This document shows, one piece after another, positions 33,396-45,040 of a stretch of 64,000 nt of DNA. Numbering within the stretch: position 1 is the stretch's first letter; every line of letters starts with the position of its first letter. The position numbers and the translations under genes are program-made. The DNA comes from Metridium senile (lineage: Eukaryota > Cnidaria > Anthozoa > Actiniaria > Metridiidae). The notes beneath the pieces were generated by a model. That model was given only the letters and a program-made list of their open reading frames with translations, did no database searches and was not told the origin of the DNA. The stretch covers positions 10,115,741-10,179,740 of the forward strand of contig OX459110.1 in the NCBI GenBank assembly GCA_949775045.1, written 5' to 3'.

Positions 33396-36300
33396 ATGAA
33401 GGTGTTGGGGATTATTGCTGTTATTTTGACTTTGGTTGTAGCTATCGGTAAGTCTTTATTTAAAATTTGAACAATTACGTCAATTAAGTCGACATTTTGA
33501 TCTAAGCTAGTTGAAGCATTATTTTGGTTGTTGTGTGTTAAGGAAAAATTGATATTATTATTATTATTATTTTAGTATGTTTACATAAATATCATATACT
33601 TGTGTTTGTCAGTCAAGTATCAGTGAAGAACCATTCAACGATCACATAAAGTATTTATTTATCTATTTATTTAGTTTTGAAACTATAAGTGTGTATTTGA
33701 GCCCAGGCTAAATCAAAAGATTTAAAAATAAATTCATAGTTTATGTAAATAAATAGCAATTCCTTTTTGAGCGCAAACAAAAAATGAAAACCGATAAAAT
33801 ATTGGCGGTTTTTTTGTAAGGGCTGTGCTGAACTAGTCATGGAGGGGGATACAAAACAACTTAGAATAGACGGAGAAAAATGCCTTGAAAATATGACACA
33901 ATATTTTGATGTAAAATTATCTTATCTTTTGAATTGTTCGCGTTTTTCTAAGCATTGAGAAATGAGTACTGTAATAATCTTTTACATCACATTGAAATTT
34001 TCTTTTTACGGATGCCATTTAAGAAGCTGTCCATGAAGGTTATTTTGAAAGTTGCGTGTTTTTTGTTTTAGAATCTTGGGCAAAATGATCTGGAAGATAA
34101 CTAGAAAATATAGGGAGGATGTAAAAAAGGTTTAAAAAATCAGGGAGAACAGTGATAACGTATTGAACAAAAAGGAGGAGAAATTTTCTTTCCTCACGAA
34201 TTACATGGTTTATCACATTGTAGATCTATAAAATTGATAAAACAGAATGCTTTCCCATAATATAGGAAGTTTTATATTTGTTAGCAGGTAATAAAAATGT
34301 TTTTAACTCGTGGATTGCAAATCCGAGAGCTATTGGGTCAACCTCGTTCCCAGGGCCCTCTCCCTTTGCTTTTGGGTGGGGCGGGAAAAGCGAAGGGAGA
34401 GGGCCCTGGGAACGAGGTTGCTATTGGGTGTCACTCATTCACTCGCTAATACAAACTTGTAAGCTTTTTTAACGACTTTTTGAACGATAATGTTTAAACA
34501 TTGCATTAGATATATACTTTAATTTGTAGATTTAGTTTTTAGGTAAAATTATATATTCCATACAAGTAATACTTTGTTCTATGCGCCGATAAAATGAATG
34601 TTGATTTTGGCGCTTTAGAAAATTAAATATATATTAAAGTAAGGGTTGTATAGCCTATACCTCTATGAATATGAGATATATCAACCCAAGGCGAAGCAAG
34701 GGGTTGATATATCTGATATCCACCGAGGTACAAGGCATATAGCCGCCTTTCCCTCATTAATTGTGAAAGTTTCTTAAGCACGGGCCGGGGTTGATAACTA
34801 TAAATATCAACCTGGATCAGTTCCTTTGTTAATTAGTTGGGTGAATATATAGAGGCTGAATACGTAGGATAAAGACCGCTAATATAATGAACAAAAGAAG
34901 CTGACTCAATGATGATATAATTATATATAAATGGAAACTAGCGAGTAAACTAGTATAGACTGCGTTGGTGCTTGATATAAACGATAGGTAATAGAATGAA
35001 ATTTGTAACACCGTAAAAAATGTTAACTTAACTTATACTGACGGTTCGAACTTTAGCCCTTTGTCGGAGTAAAAGAGTTAGACCTAGGGTCTGTTTATAT
35101 GAAGGCGAGTTGTCCCTGCTAGCCGGGATAACTCTATTGTTTTGAGTCCCCCGGGGAATACAAAACAAAAGAGTTATCCCGGCTAGCAGGGACAACTCGC
35201 TTTCATATAAACAGCCCTTAAGAGAGATACTGAGTATAAATAAGAAGCGGGAAAAGTGATGAACCAATCAAAAGGCGATCAAAAATGTAGGAGGAGTTAA
35301 AAAATTAACATTGGAAAAGTTAATTGAAAGCAAATCGTTCATTATATCATTATATATAAACTTATCTTGCAGATTGCCGTCATGTAAAAGGAAACAAGAA
35401 ATCAGAAATCGTTAATAAACAGCACAAAAGACAGTATGATCCTTACAATTCCGGAGCACATACAAGTCCAACCACATGTTGCCAACATGTCAGCCCTCCC
35501 ATTGAAAATTGCTGTCAAGCACCACACCCCCCTACCTGCTGCACCCAGGTACCAGACTATACGACTGTCCAAGGTAACATCAGAGTACTATAAATACAAT
35601 GACGTATATCAAAGATACCGTATGTAATCTTGAAAACAATGCCATTGCCATATATGGTATTGTAGGTGAGAAGTAGCAAATGACTTTGATTAGTGCGCGA
35701 GATTTTTTTTAATAGGTTGAGATTACAACAGAATATAGGCATATAGGCATATCTTTGATACGATGCGTTTCTAGAACGGACGCAAATATTGTATATTATG
35801 TATGAAATTCCTAGCTTAGTTTATATTTCAAGATGAAAATGTATCTGACCGAGAAAATTCAATTGAAACGAAATGAGGACAATTCTGTGTCGAAAGTTTT
35901 ACATATACAACCGCCTTGAAGGTCATGATTCCCTTGATGCATTTTAATTTTAATCATGATCCATCATCATTTCCATCAACACCACCACAACCGCTATAAT
36001 CATCATTATCAGTCTCATCGTTATTATCATCATCCTTATTAATCATCATAACAATAATTATGATCATCATTATCAGCCTTATCGTCATCATCATTATCAT
36101 CACAATAATCATCATCCCAATCATTATCATTATCAGTCTCATCGTCATTATCATCATCCTTATTAATCATTATCGCCATAATTATCATCATCATCATCAG
36201 CCTTATCTTCATCATCATTATCATCACAATAATCATCATCCCAATCATCATCAGTCCCATCGTCATTATCATCATCCTTATTAATCATCATAACAATAAT

Positions 36301-39300
36301 TATGATCATCATTATCAGCCTTATCGTCATCATCATTATCATCACAATAATCATCATCCCAATCATCATCAGTCTCATCGTCATTATCATCATCCTTATT
36401 AATCATCATAACAATAATTATCATCATCATTATCAGCCTTATCGTCATCATCATTATCATCACAATAATCATCATCCCAATCATTATCATTATCAGTCTC
36501 ATCGTCATTATCATCATCCTTATTAATCATTATCGCCATAATTATCATCATCATCATCAGCCTTATCTTCATCATCATTATCATCACAATAATCATCATC
36601 CCAATCATCATCAGTCCCATCGTCATTATCATCATCCTTATTAATCATCATAACAATAATTATGATCATCATTATCAGCCTTATCGTCATCATCATTATC
36701 ATCACAATAATCATCATCCCAATCATCATCAGTCTCATCGTCATTATCATCATCCTTATTAATCATCATAACAATAATTATCATCATCATTATCAGCCTT
36801 ATCTTCATCATCATTATCATCACAATAATCATCATCCCAATCATCATCAGTCTCATCGTCATTATCATCATCCTTATTAATCATCATAACAATAATTATC
36901 ATCATCATTATCAGCCTTATCTTCATCATCATTATCACCACAATTATCATCACAATAATTATCATTCCTATCATCATCATTATCACCCTTATTATCCCCA
37001 TCATATCATAACACTATCATCACCATCATCCCCATCGTATTATTATATTACTATCATATTATAAATGATCATTGTCTTTACATTGTTAATGATTATTTTA
37101 GGTTGTTGCGGTACTACTGTGCAGCCTCAACCCAACTGTTGCCAACAGCCCAACCCACCGTCATGCTGCTTAAACTTACACCTTAAAGCTGGTGAGCAGA
37201 AAAACATTTCAACGACAAGTCATGGACAGAATTTCATTCTTAGTGTAAAGTTGTTACCTGTAGATAACCCATGCACAACCGCAGCGCCAACAACGTCACC
37301 AACACCAACACCAACGGGTTCAACACCGCATGAAATCGAGTTTTTACGTATCCGTAAAGGTCGCGTAAATGATGCGTAATGATATGTTTTACGTACATTT
37401 ACGGAACTTTTACGATTTCGTAATATTCCTATTTACGCGTCATTTACGCACGCGTTAAAGAACGTAGTGGGACACTTTACGCAATATTTCCGTACACGTA
37501 AATATCTCGTAAATGCCGTTTTTACGGAAAGCGGAGTCTTTACGTATCATTTCCGCCTCATGAAATTATACGCTTATGTTTCGTAAAAGTACCATAAATG
37601 TTGCGTAAATATCCTGTTTACGTAAAACGCAACCAAATATCACAGCTCCATAATTCGTGAATATGCTTTTATTTAAACTACTTAATGTAATAAATGCATC
37701 AAACATCCAATGTTTTTGCAAACGGCTTTTATTGAAATACAAAAGTGAAGAATGTTACATTGAATATATAATTGAATAACTCTACTTAGAACATAAGCAG
37801 GTATAATTATTTGACAATAAAAATGTAATAATCTTTAGGACATAATATTATCATTATAAATTTAACCATAGTTAATGCTTGCTATTATTCAACATAATCA
37901 ATGATAAAATTAGAAAGATAAAGCAATGACATTGTGATATAGATGTAGTTATATTGAAGAAACACTTTTTTAGAAACTAAACTGACCATATAAACGAGCG
38001 ACTTACTAGATCTTCTCCAAATTTGCGTTAAATAGAAAATGTCAATATGATCTCAGCGACTTATCCGTGTTTAGTAGTAGGTATAGTTAAAAAATTCGAA
38101 GCAAGAAACAATTAAACAAGACATGGTGTGGCGTTAAGCGTTACTATAACGTTAACGACCAATATCGAACATATTTTCAACTCAATGAAGTCTACACGCG
38201 CATTAAACATTACAATAATGTAATATAAACCTTTCATTAAATCGACGTTCTTGTTCGTTATGTGATCGAGCCATCCATTAGTTGAATTACGGTGATTTCA
38301 GTGAACTTTGCCTTTGTAACACGCAGCTGGATCTTGTCTTTGCCGTCAGCGTTTAGTCTGTCCATATCGTTCAAGTAAAGCAGTTAAAATCATAGCTTTA
38401 GCTTTTTTCCTTATGCTCTTACACGTCTTAAACAGATACTGTTTACGCCTAAAAGTATTTAGAAGAACTAATGGTTCCTTTTGAATGAAGAAAGCTAACT
38501 TCTCGAGCAGTCTAATATCTGTTGTAGCGCTATTAAACTGCTAACCGACGCTGAATAATTCGTTGGAGCGTGACAGTGATTATTCAAATTTGCCGCTTAT
38601 AGAAATACTCGCACTTGATTGGTCATTGGAACTTCAACTAATCAAAAATATATCATCGCGTGAAAAATCTATACCTTGTATATTATGCTGTTGATATTTT
38701 ATTTTGTCCATGTATAGGTTAATTTAAAAACGGATTTCTCAATTCCAGTTGAGCAATTTTTCCCATCCCGATGGATGATTCATTGTTGTTAAAATAACTC
38801 ATTGCGATTTTTTTTTGTTATATTTAATCTGATGACACATTTTCAGGCATATATATTTATGAAACAATGCAACATTTTGTGTTTGTTCGTAAACGTACGA
38901 AAACGTCTGTAAATTACCGTAAAAGTCCTATTTAGGTACACCAAACGCAAACACGATTTTCAACGTAAATGTCACATATACGGACATTGACAGATCACGT
39001 ATAGGAACGTAAAGATCACATTTACCGACGTTTACGGATCTTTACGTATGTAAACGTAAAGTTCACATTAACGGACATTTACGGATTACGTATATGAACG
39101 TAAAGGAGACATTTACCGACGTTTACGGATCATTACGTATGTAAACGTAAAGGTCACATTTACGGACATTTACGTACTACGTATATTTTCGTATAGGTAA
39201 CATTAACGGACATTTACGGATCTTTACGTACATTAACGCAAAACGGAATTTAACGCATTCCGTAAAGGTAACGTAAATATTCGACCAATCTTTACGAACA

Positions 39301-42300
39301 TTTACGGAACCAATAAATGTACGTAAAGACTCTATTTCATGCTGTGACGGGTTCAACAAGTACTAGTGTTACAAGTGGTTCTACAACCGGTGGACCCGGA
39401 ACTATTCCACCAGGTATATAGATCATCATCAACCTCAGCTCATCATCTTATCATCATCATCATATTATCAACATCATCACCATCATCAATCTCAGCTCAT
39501 CATCTTATCATCATCATCATATTATCAACCTCAGCGCATCATGTTATCATCATCATCATCATCAACCTCAGCGCATCATGGTATCATCATCATCATATTA
39601 TCAACATCATCAACCTTAGCGCATCATGTTATCATCATCATCATCATCACCAACCTCAGCGCATCATGTTATCATCATCATCATATTATCAACATCATCA
39701 CCATCATCAATCTCAGCTCATCATCTTATCATCATCATATTATCAACATCATCACCATCATCAATCTCAGCTCATCATCTTATCATCATCATCATATTAT
39801 CAACATCATCACCATCATCAATCTCAGCTTATCATCTTATCATCATCATCGTCATATTATCAACATCATCACCATCATCAATCTCAGCTCATCATCTTAT
39901 CATCATCATCATATTATCAACATCATCACCATCATCAATCTCAGCTCATCATGTTATCATCATCATCATATTATCAACATCATCACCATCATCAATCTCA
40001 GCTCATCATCTTATCATCATCATCATATTATCAACATCATCACCATCATCAATCTCAGCTCATCATCTTATCATCATCATCATATTATCAACATCATCAC
40101 CATCATCAATCTCAGCTCATCATCTTATCATCATCATCATATTATCAACATCAGCGCATCATGTTATCATCATCATCATCATCAACCTCAGCGCATCATG
40201 TTATCATCATCATCATATTATCAACATCATCAACCTCAGCGCATCATGTTATCATCATCATCATCACCAACCTCAGCGCATCATGTTATCATCATCATCA
40301 TCATCAATCTCAGCGCATCATGTTATCATCATCATCATCATCATCAACCTCAGCTCATCATGTTATCATCATCATCATCACCAACCTCAGCGCATCATGT
40401 TATCATCATCATCATCATCATCAACCTCAGCTCATCATGTTATCTTCATCATCATCAACCTCAGCGCATCATGTTATCATCATCATCATATTATCAACAT
40501 AATCAACCTCAGCTCATCATGTTATCAGCAGCAACATGTTATCTTCATTAACATCATCATCTACCTCACCGCCAGACAGCTTATCATATATTATCAAACA
40601 TCATATGTCTTATCATCAACACCATCATCATAATATTATCATCATCATCATATTTTTATCATCATCATTTGCCATAATAAAGATATCATTTTCACTGCGT
40701 TTGTCACGTCTTCTAATTTATACATTATTCTGCCGTTTTTTTATCTATGTTTTTGTCTCCCTCCCGGCCATGATCCATTCCTTTAACCACCACCGTCCTT
40801 TGTTACAACCGTCTAACGTATATATTATGCTTGATTTATGTAGCACCATTTACCCAATGTCAAAAGGAAGCCATTCGATATCATAACGCCAAAAGAGCTA
40901 TCCACAACTCTCCAAAAATGGAATTGGATCCAGCGTTGAATGAAAAGGCAAAGGCACTTGCAGTGAGATTCGCTTCAAGCAAAGTCGACACAGCTAATAA
41001 AGATAAGAGAGAAAACAATAAATCTCCCGTTGGACTTAATTTTGGACGAATATGCCTGAATATCCTGAGTAAGATAAAACGGTTCTTTCTTCATCAATCG
41101 GTACCAGGTGATTTCGCGCGCGCACTTCCGGCTAGTATAAGCCTATCAGAACTGTCCTATCGCCAACCGTTCCAAAATGACTTCATTTAAGAGAGTTGTT
41201 CACCGTGTTAACAATTGCAACCATCTATAAATACGTCCTTACATAACTTTACAATCAAAAATTATATGCCATGCACTAGGATAACAACGCTTTCGGCTGC
41301 ACTATCAGCAATAAAAAAGAATAATAAGAAAACGCAAATGTCTAAAAGTAACCAAAATTGTTGCTGTCTCGAGGCGCCATTTTGAAACTGTTCGTTTTGA
41401 CAAACAATCCTTTGCGCGCATCGAAGCGAGATCACCTGGTAACCGTTTCATTGATAAAAGATGGTCGACTCAATGGGGTTAATCTTCAAGCTTCAAATGA
41501 AACAAATTTTTATAATCGTCAAGCTTCAAAAAAAGTTAATGCAGAAAAAATATGCTTCAAAATTATTTGATCTCTAAATACTCGTATAATAGCCTGCAAA
41601 ACAAGCGTTCTTTCGGGTTTTGGAGAAAAATCGGGGTTTGGGTTTCCTGTGTTGAACGGGCGAGCAAAAATTAACACAGGAAGCCCAAGATCCTAAATTA
41701 TCCAAAAAGCCAAAAGAACGCCTGCTCTACAGGCTACTCGTATAAAAACATCAAGTATACGGTCTCGATCGTTAAAAAGATATCATGTAAAGTGAAATGT
41801 GGCCAAACTATTGGAAATTCAAATGATGAAGTTTGTAATAATTATTAAGCATATTTTGTCATGTTTCCATCGCAAAAAGTAACATTTTTAACCATCAACC
41901 GTCAAAAATGTGACTTTTGAGCTGTCAATTCAACTTGTTAATTTTACACTGTGATATGATACTATTTGCAACATATATTAGAAAATCAAGGCCACTTATT
42001 CAACCTTGTTCCCAGGACCCCAAAAGCGAAGGGAGAGGGCCCTGGGAACGACGTTGCCACTTATTTTGAGATGATAGTAAAGAGGTGATCACTGATCATT
42101 GCGTTCTGGTTGCTCCAATTTAATCAAAAAATATGTGAATTAATACATGCAGGTACACAAACAGTTAGCTGTAAAGAGATAGTGGCGAAATGGTATTCTG
42201 AGGTACATCAGTATGACTTTAAATCGCCTGCATACTATGAACAAGAAAGGCACTTCACACAACTCGTCTGGAAGGCATCTACTAAACTTGGAATTGCAAT

Positions 42301-44152
42301 GGAGTCGTTTGAAATTGGTAAGCCAAGTGTTGGACAAGAATGGAAAAGTATCGGGAGTATAGACGACTTTCATAAATGGACTCCATTAATTATCATAATT
42401 TTTAAAATTGATGTTTTAAGAAAAAGAAAGTATAATATGGTAGGAACCCACCGTAACAATAACTTGTGAAAGTTTGAGAAAAAACGATTAAATTTGCAAG
42501 AAGCTATAAGAGTGTAAAAAATCAGAAAAACACCAAATCGAGGCATCAAAGGCCTCAGCTGAAAATTACATACAAATCTTTACATTTTTCATTGAGCATA
42601 ACTTCTTTGGTATTTTAGCCAGAGTATCAAAACCTTCCAAACATGCCTATTTAGGTGTTTCAGTTTTCATATGACTGCTAAAATATTAAAATATCTGTTT
42701 ACTTGAAAAATCATTTTCCGGTACATATTATGGTATTTATGAAAGTGGTCTATGCTCGTAGTTTCTCCAGTCCCCCGCACCAAATCTTGGTAAGCCAAGT
42801 GTTGGACAAGAATGGAAAAGTAACGGGAGTATAGACGACTTTCATAAATGGACTCCATTAATTATCATAATTTTTAAAATTGATGTTTTAAGAAAAAGAA
42901 AGTATAATATGGTAGGAACCCACCGTAACAATAACTTGTGAAAGTTTGAGAAAAAACGATTAAATTTGCAAGAAGCTATAAGAGTGTAAAAAATCAGAAA
43001 AACACCAAATCGAGGCATCAAAGGCCTCAGCTGAAAATTACATACAAATCTTTACATTTTTCATTGAGCATAACTTCTTTGGTATTTTAGCCAGAGTATC
43101 AAAACCTTCCAAACATGCCTATTTAGGTGTTTCAGTTTTCATATGACTGCTAAAATATTAAAATATCTGTTTACTTGAAAAATCATTTTCCGGTACATAT
43201 TATGGTATTTATGAAAGTGGTCTATGCTCGTAGTTTCTCCAGTCCCCCGCACCAAATCTTAATGGATACATAAAGGGAACCGGTCTTTATTTATTTAATT
43301 TTCACTTTTAACAAATGCTTGTGACCCCTCTCCCTAAAGTGTCTCTTGTTTCTCTTAGCCCTCTCCTTTGTGGAACATAAAAAACTAGACCCTGGCTTTC
43401 AGGGTTAACTCGTGCTCTGGAGAGGACATTGATTACCATGGTCATGAACAGCATGTAGAATGTGAAAACCCAGTCCACATGTCGACTCTCTTTGTACGCA
43501 CAAAATTCTGATCGCGATCAGAAGACAATAATGAGAGTATTCGCGATTACTTCCACCGAGAAATCATTCCCTCGACGAATCAAATATCCATTCGTATTAC
43601 AATACCCGGGTACAATATCCCCGAATACCCTCGATTCGTGCTGGCCAGCAAAGGACTCGACAACCTACATGGAAACATTCTGCATTTTAAGACTCGTGCA
43701 TGCAAGGCCAAAGGCCAAGGCACGAGTAATGATGCCCCCCTCTGTATACACTGAACGCTCCCCTCCCCTCACCCAATGATAATCCAAGATGGCGGCCGAG
43801 ATGAGATCTCTGCGAGACGACTTTTATTTCTAGTTTTGCTAGCATTTAATTTATCGTTCCAATTTACCCCCTATTGCACCCAAAATTACCTGTTCTTAGC
43901 ATTTATGGATTTGGTGGCACAGTGGGCGGGTTTATTGGAATAAGATGCGGATATTTTTCGCTTAGCGTATTATATATATATGATTGTGTTGTAAAAGTTA
44001 TTGTTTCAGCAATGCTTTTTTTTTTTTTTTTTTTTTTAATCTTAGGAAGTGTAAGATGCTTTTTACTGGTTGGTGTCTACAAAGAAAAAGGAAACATAGC
44101 TGGAAGATTTCCTACCAATGTGGTGCAAGGATCCTTTACACACGAGCCATAA
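33396..44152 (+). CDS. Gene 3: CC-module protein with one CAP domain, interrupted by a transposon
   Basis: Exons 33396-33447, 35373-35573, 37102-39413 (split by a transposon at 37324-39346), 40844-41068, 42153-42317 and 44046-44152. Signal peptide MKVLGIIAVILTLVVAIG; pro-region DCRHVKGNKK...HKRQY; CC modules TCCQHVSPPIENCCQ, CCTQVPDYT, then CCQQPNPPSCCLNL and NFILSVKLLP; Thr/Pro linker; one CAP domain with YHNAKRAIHNSPKM, KWYSEVHQYDF, RHFTQLVWKASTKLGIA and LVGVYKEKGNIAGRFPTNV. Excluding the element and one target copy, the coding length is 1029 nt (342 aa) and the frame matches on both sides. As it stands, the exon enters the element and stops at 37377-37379. So this allele is probably disrupted, unless the element is spliced out. 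Confidence 0.75.
34330..34429. mobile_element. 82-bp palindromic MITE with 9-bp target duplication
   Basis: Element 34339-34420 starts CAACCTCGTTCCCAGGGCCC and ends with its inverse GGGCCCTGGGAACGAGGTTG. CTATTGGGT flanks it at 34330-34338 and 34421-34429. A broken relative is at about 42001-42056. It lies in gene 3 intron 1. Confidence 0.85.
35086..35218. mobile_element. 133-bp foldback, gene 3 intron 1
   Basis: AGGGTCTGTTTATATGAAGG and its inverse CTTTCATATAAACAGCCCT bound arms of about 50 bp containing TGTCCCTGCTAGCCGGGATA. Non-coding MITE. Confidence 0.75.
35606..35760. mobile_element. MITE with TATCAAAGATA ends, gene 3 intron 2
   Basis: Left TATCAAAGATACCGTATG and right GGCATATCTTTGATA are inverted. 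A second copy in opposite orientation lies in the matching intron of gene 6 (60152-60305). Confidence 0.65.
35955..37030. repeat. Higher-order minisatellite, 3 x 120 = 360 bp, gene 3 intron 2
   Basis: Built from ATCATC/TTATCA words. Sub-units of about 120 bp each contain CATCCTTATTAATCAT; every third one is near-identical (units near 36039 and 36399, 36163 and 36523, 36281 and 36641). So 360-bp units were amplified as a block. All Met/Ile/Asp-rich frames here are artefacts. Confidence 0.8.
37314..39356. mobile_element. 2023-bp DNA transposon inside coding exon 3 of gene 3
   Basis: Element 37324-39346. The 10-bp duplication ACGGGTTCAA flanks it at 37314-37323 and 39347-39356. Terminal inverted repeats are CACCGCATGAAATCGAGT and, at the other end read inverted, CACAGCATGAAATAGAGT, continuing TTTACGTA. 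Both ends (37340-37640 and 38880-39340) are dense in TTTACG/CGTAAA motifs. No frame over about 60 residues looks like a transposase, so it is non-autonomous. A 10-bp duplication fits Mutator-like elements, but other superfamilies remain possible. Confidence 0.82.
39420..40560. repeat. 57-60-bp minisatellite, gene 3 intron 3
   Basis: Units contain CTCAGCTCATCATCTTATCA followed by CATCATATTATCAACATCA and CACCATCATCAATCTCAG. About fifteen or more copies, some shorter. All three plus frames stay open and give His/Ser/Ile-rich artefact proteins. Confidence 0.9.
40844..44152 (+). CDS. Gene 3 CAP domain (exons 4-6)
   Basis: Exon 4 (40844-41068) holds helix 1 and GLNFG, exon 5 (42153-42317) the WYSE helix and HFTQLVW signature, exon 6 (44046-44152) the closing strand and stop. 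Same three-exon, phase-1 layout as each CAP of gene 1. His of HFTQ and Glu of WYSE are present; the GEN Glu is Leu. Confidence 0.87.
41104..41439. mobile_element. CCAGGTGAT-end MITE, gene 3 intron 4
   Basis: Ends CCAGGTGATTTCGC and GCGAGATCACCTGG, with TA on each side. Best-preserved of four copies in the window, starting only 35 bp after the CAP exon donor. Confidence 0.7.
41580..41744. mobile_element. 147-bp MITE with 9-bp target duplication
   Basis: ACTCGTATA flanks it at 41580-41588 and 41736-41744. Ends AGCCTGCAAAACAAGCG and CGCCTGCTCTACAGGCT are inverted; the core has GGGTTTCCTGTGTT/AACACAGGAAGCCC. Relatives with the GGCTTCCTGTG core lie at about 54990-55185 and 55910-56088. Confidence 0.75.
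42317..43260. repeat. 472-bp tandem duplication, gene 3 intron 5
   Basis: 42317-42788 and 42789-43260 are near-identical (TATCGGG versus TAACGGG is one visible difference). The repeat starts exactly at the exon 5 donor sequence GGTAAGCC, so the second copy brings a second donor-like site but no exon. Confidence 0.85.
43261..44045. other. Rest of gene 3 intron 5
   Basis: Contains an ACTAGACCCTGG...CAGGGTTAAC block also seen near 62205, a CG-rich stretch with AAGATGGCGGCCGAGATGAG near 43790, and a T23 run before the last acceptor. No exon recognised. Confidence 0.45.
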
Positions 44153-44810
44153 TATAATAACATATTCATTCATTGATTATCAACCCTCGTTCGATACTGG
44201 TGAAAAACACACTGCGCACGCTCGGAAGGCGGTCGTGTTTGCAATATAATCATTAGAGATTTACCGGCGTTTGGTAAATCTTAAAAGTTAAGAAAGTTCG
44301 TGGAAAGCTAGTGCTTATATTTCCCTAACACATTACATTAGTTGTTTTCTTTCCCTTGTCAAATAATACAAAAGAAATTCGCTTAATACATAACCACACG
44401 AAAACACGAAACCCTTCGTAAAATCTTCAGTTAGTCTTGTGTTTTGCTTACGCATGCGCTGTGCGTTTTTCACCCGTGTCCCCTCGTTCAGTTTGAATTA
44501 TTGTATCACGATCAACCATGATTCAAAATAAAGATAAATTATTGTCTTGCAAACCAAGTTTCATTATCAAGTGAAATTATTGTACTGTCCGGACCAGGTT
44601 CAAAATAAAGTGAAATTAATGCCTTTTCTACCAAGGATTAAATTTAAAATACAATTAAATGAGTGTACTGGAAGCCCGGGCTCAAATTAAAGGGAAAGTA
44701 TTGTCTTGTCTTGCCGGCTGAGTCTCGGCAAGACAGTAATTTTACTTTAATTTGAGCCTCTGTTGGCAGTACAGTCATTTTTAAAAAAAAAAAACCCTGG
44801 GTAGGCAAGG
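44153..44810. other. Intergenic between genes 3 and 5
   Basis: No exon. Several AATAAA motifs (for example 44527-44532) could serve gene 3. A foldback at 44663-44775 (GTACTGG...GGCTCAAATTAAAG inverted as CTTTAATTTGAGCC...CAGTAC) is MITE-like. Confidence 0.45.
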
Positions 44811-44940
44811 CTATATTTTGGCGCAAATACTCGAGTTTAGAAATGGAGGCTTTTCATTGCGAGGTGAAAACAAGTAGAAATATTTCTTATTTTTATATAA
44901 TATACGCACCACAATTGATCTTTGACTGTTTCTACTCGAT

Positions 44941-44946
44941 TTTATT
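44941..44946 (-). terminator. Poly(A) signal, gene 5
   Basis: Minus-strand AATAAAATCGA, about 95 bp after the stop, matching the gene 4 signal at 54692. Confidence 0.55.
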
Positions 44947-45040
44947 TCCAATTTAAAAGCAAAAAATGATTTTTTTCTTTAAACGTTTTAGCTTTGTAAG
45001 ATCAACAATCATTGGTTGGACGAGGTCACGTGTACAGTGA

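Noticed and set aside
35954..37004. Series of 74-81-residue Met/Ile/Asp frames on both strands
   Set aside because: Products of the 120/360-bp higher-order repeat; identical frames recur every 360 bp.
39366..40633. Three overlapping plus frames of 335-378 residues rich in His, Ser and Ile
   Set aside because: All three frames of one ATCATC-type minisatellite are open; no codon bias to one frame, no domain.
43462..43779. 105-residue plus frame in gene 3 intron 5
   Set aside because: No recognisable domain, repeat-like surroundings.
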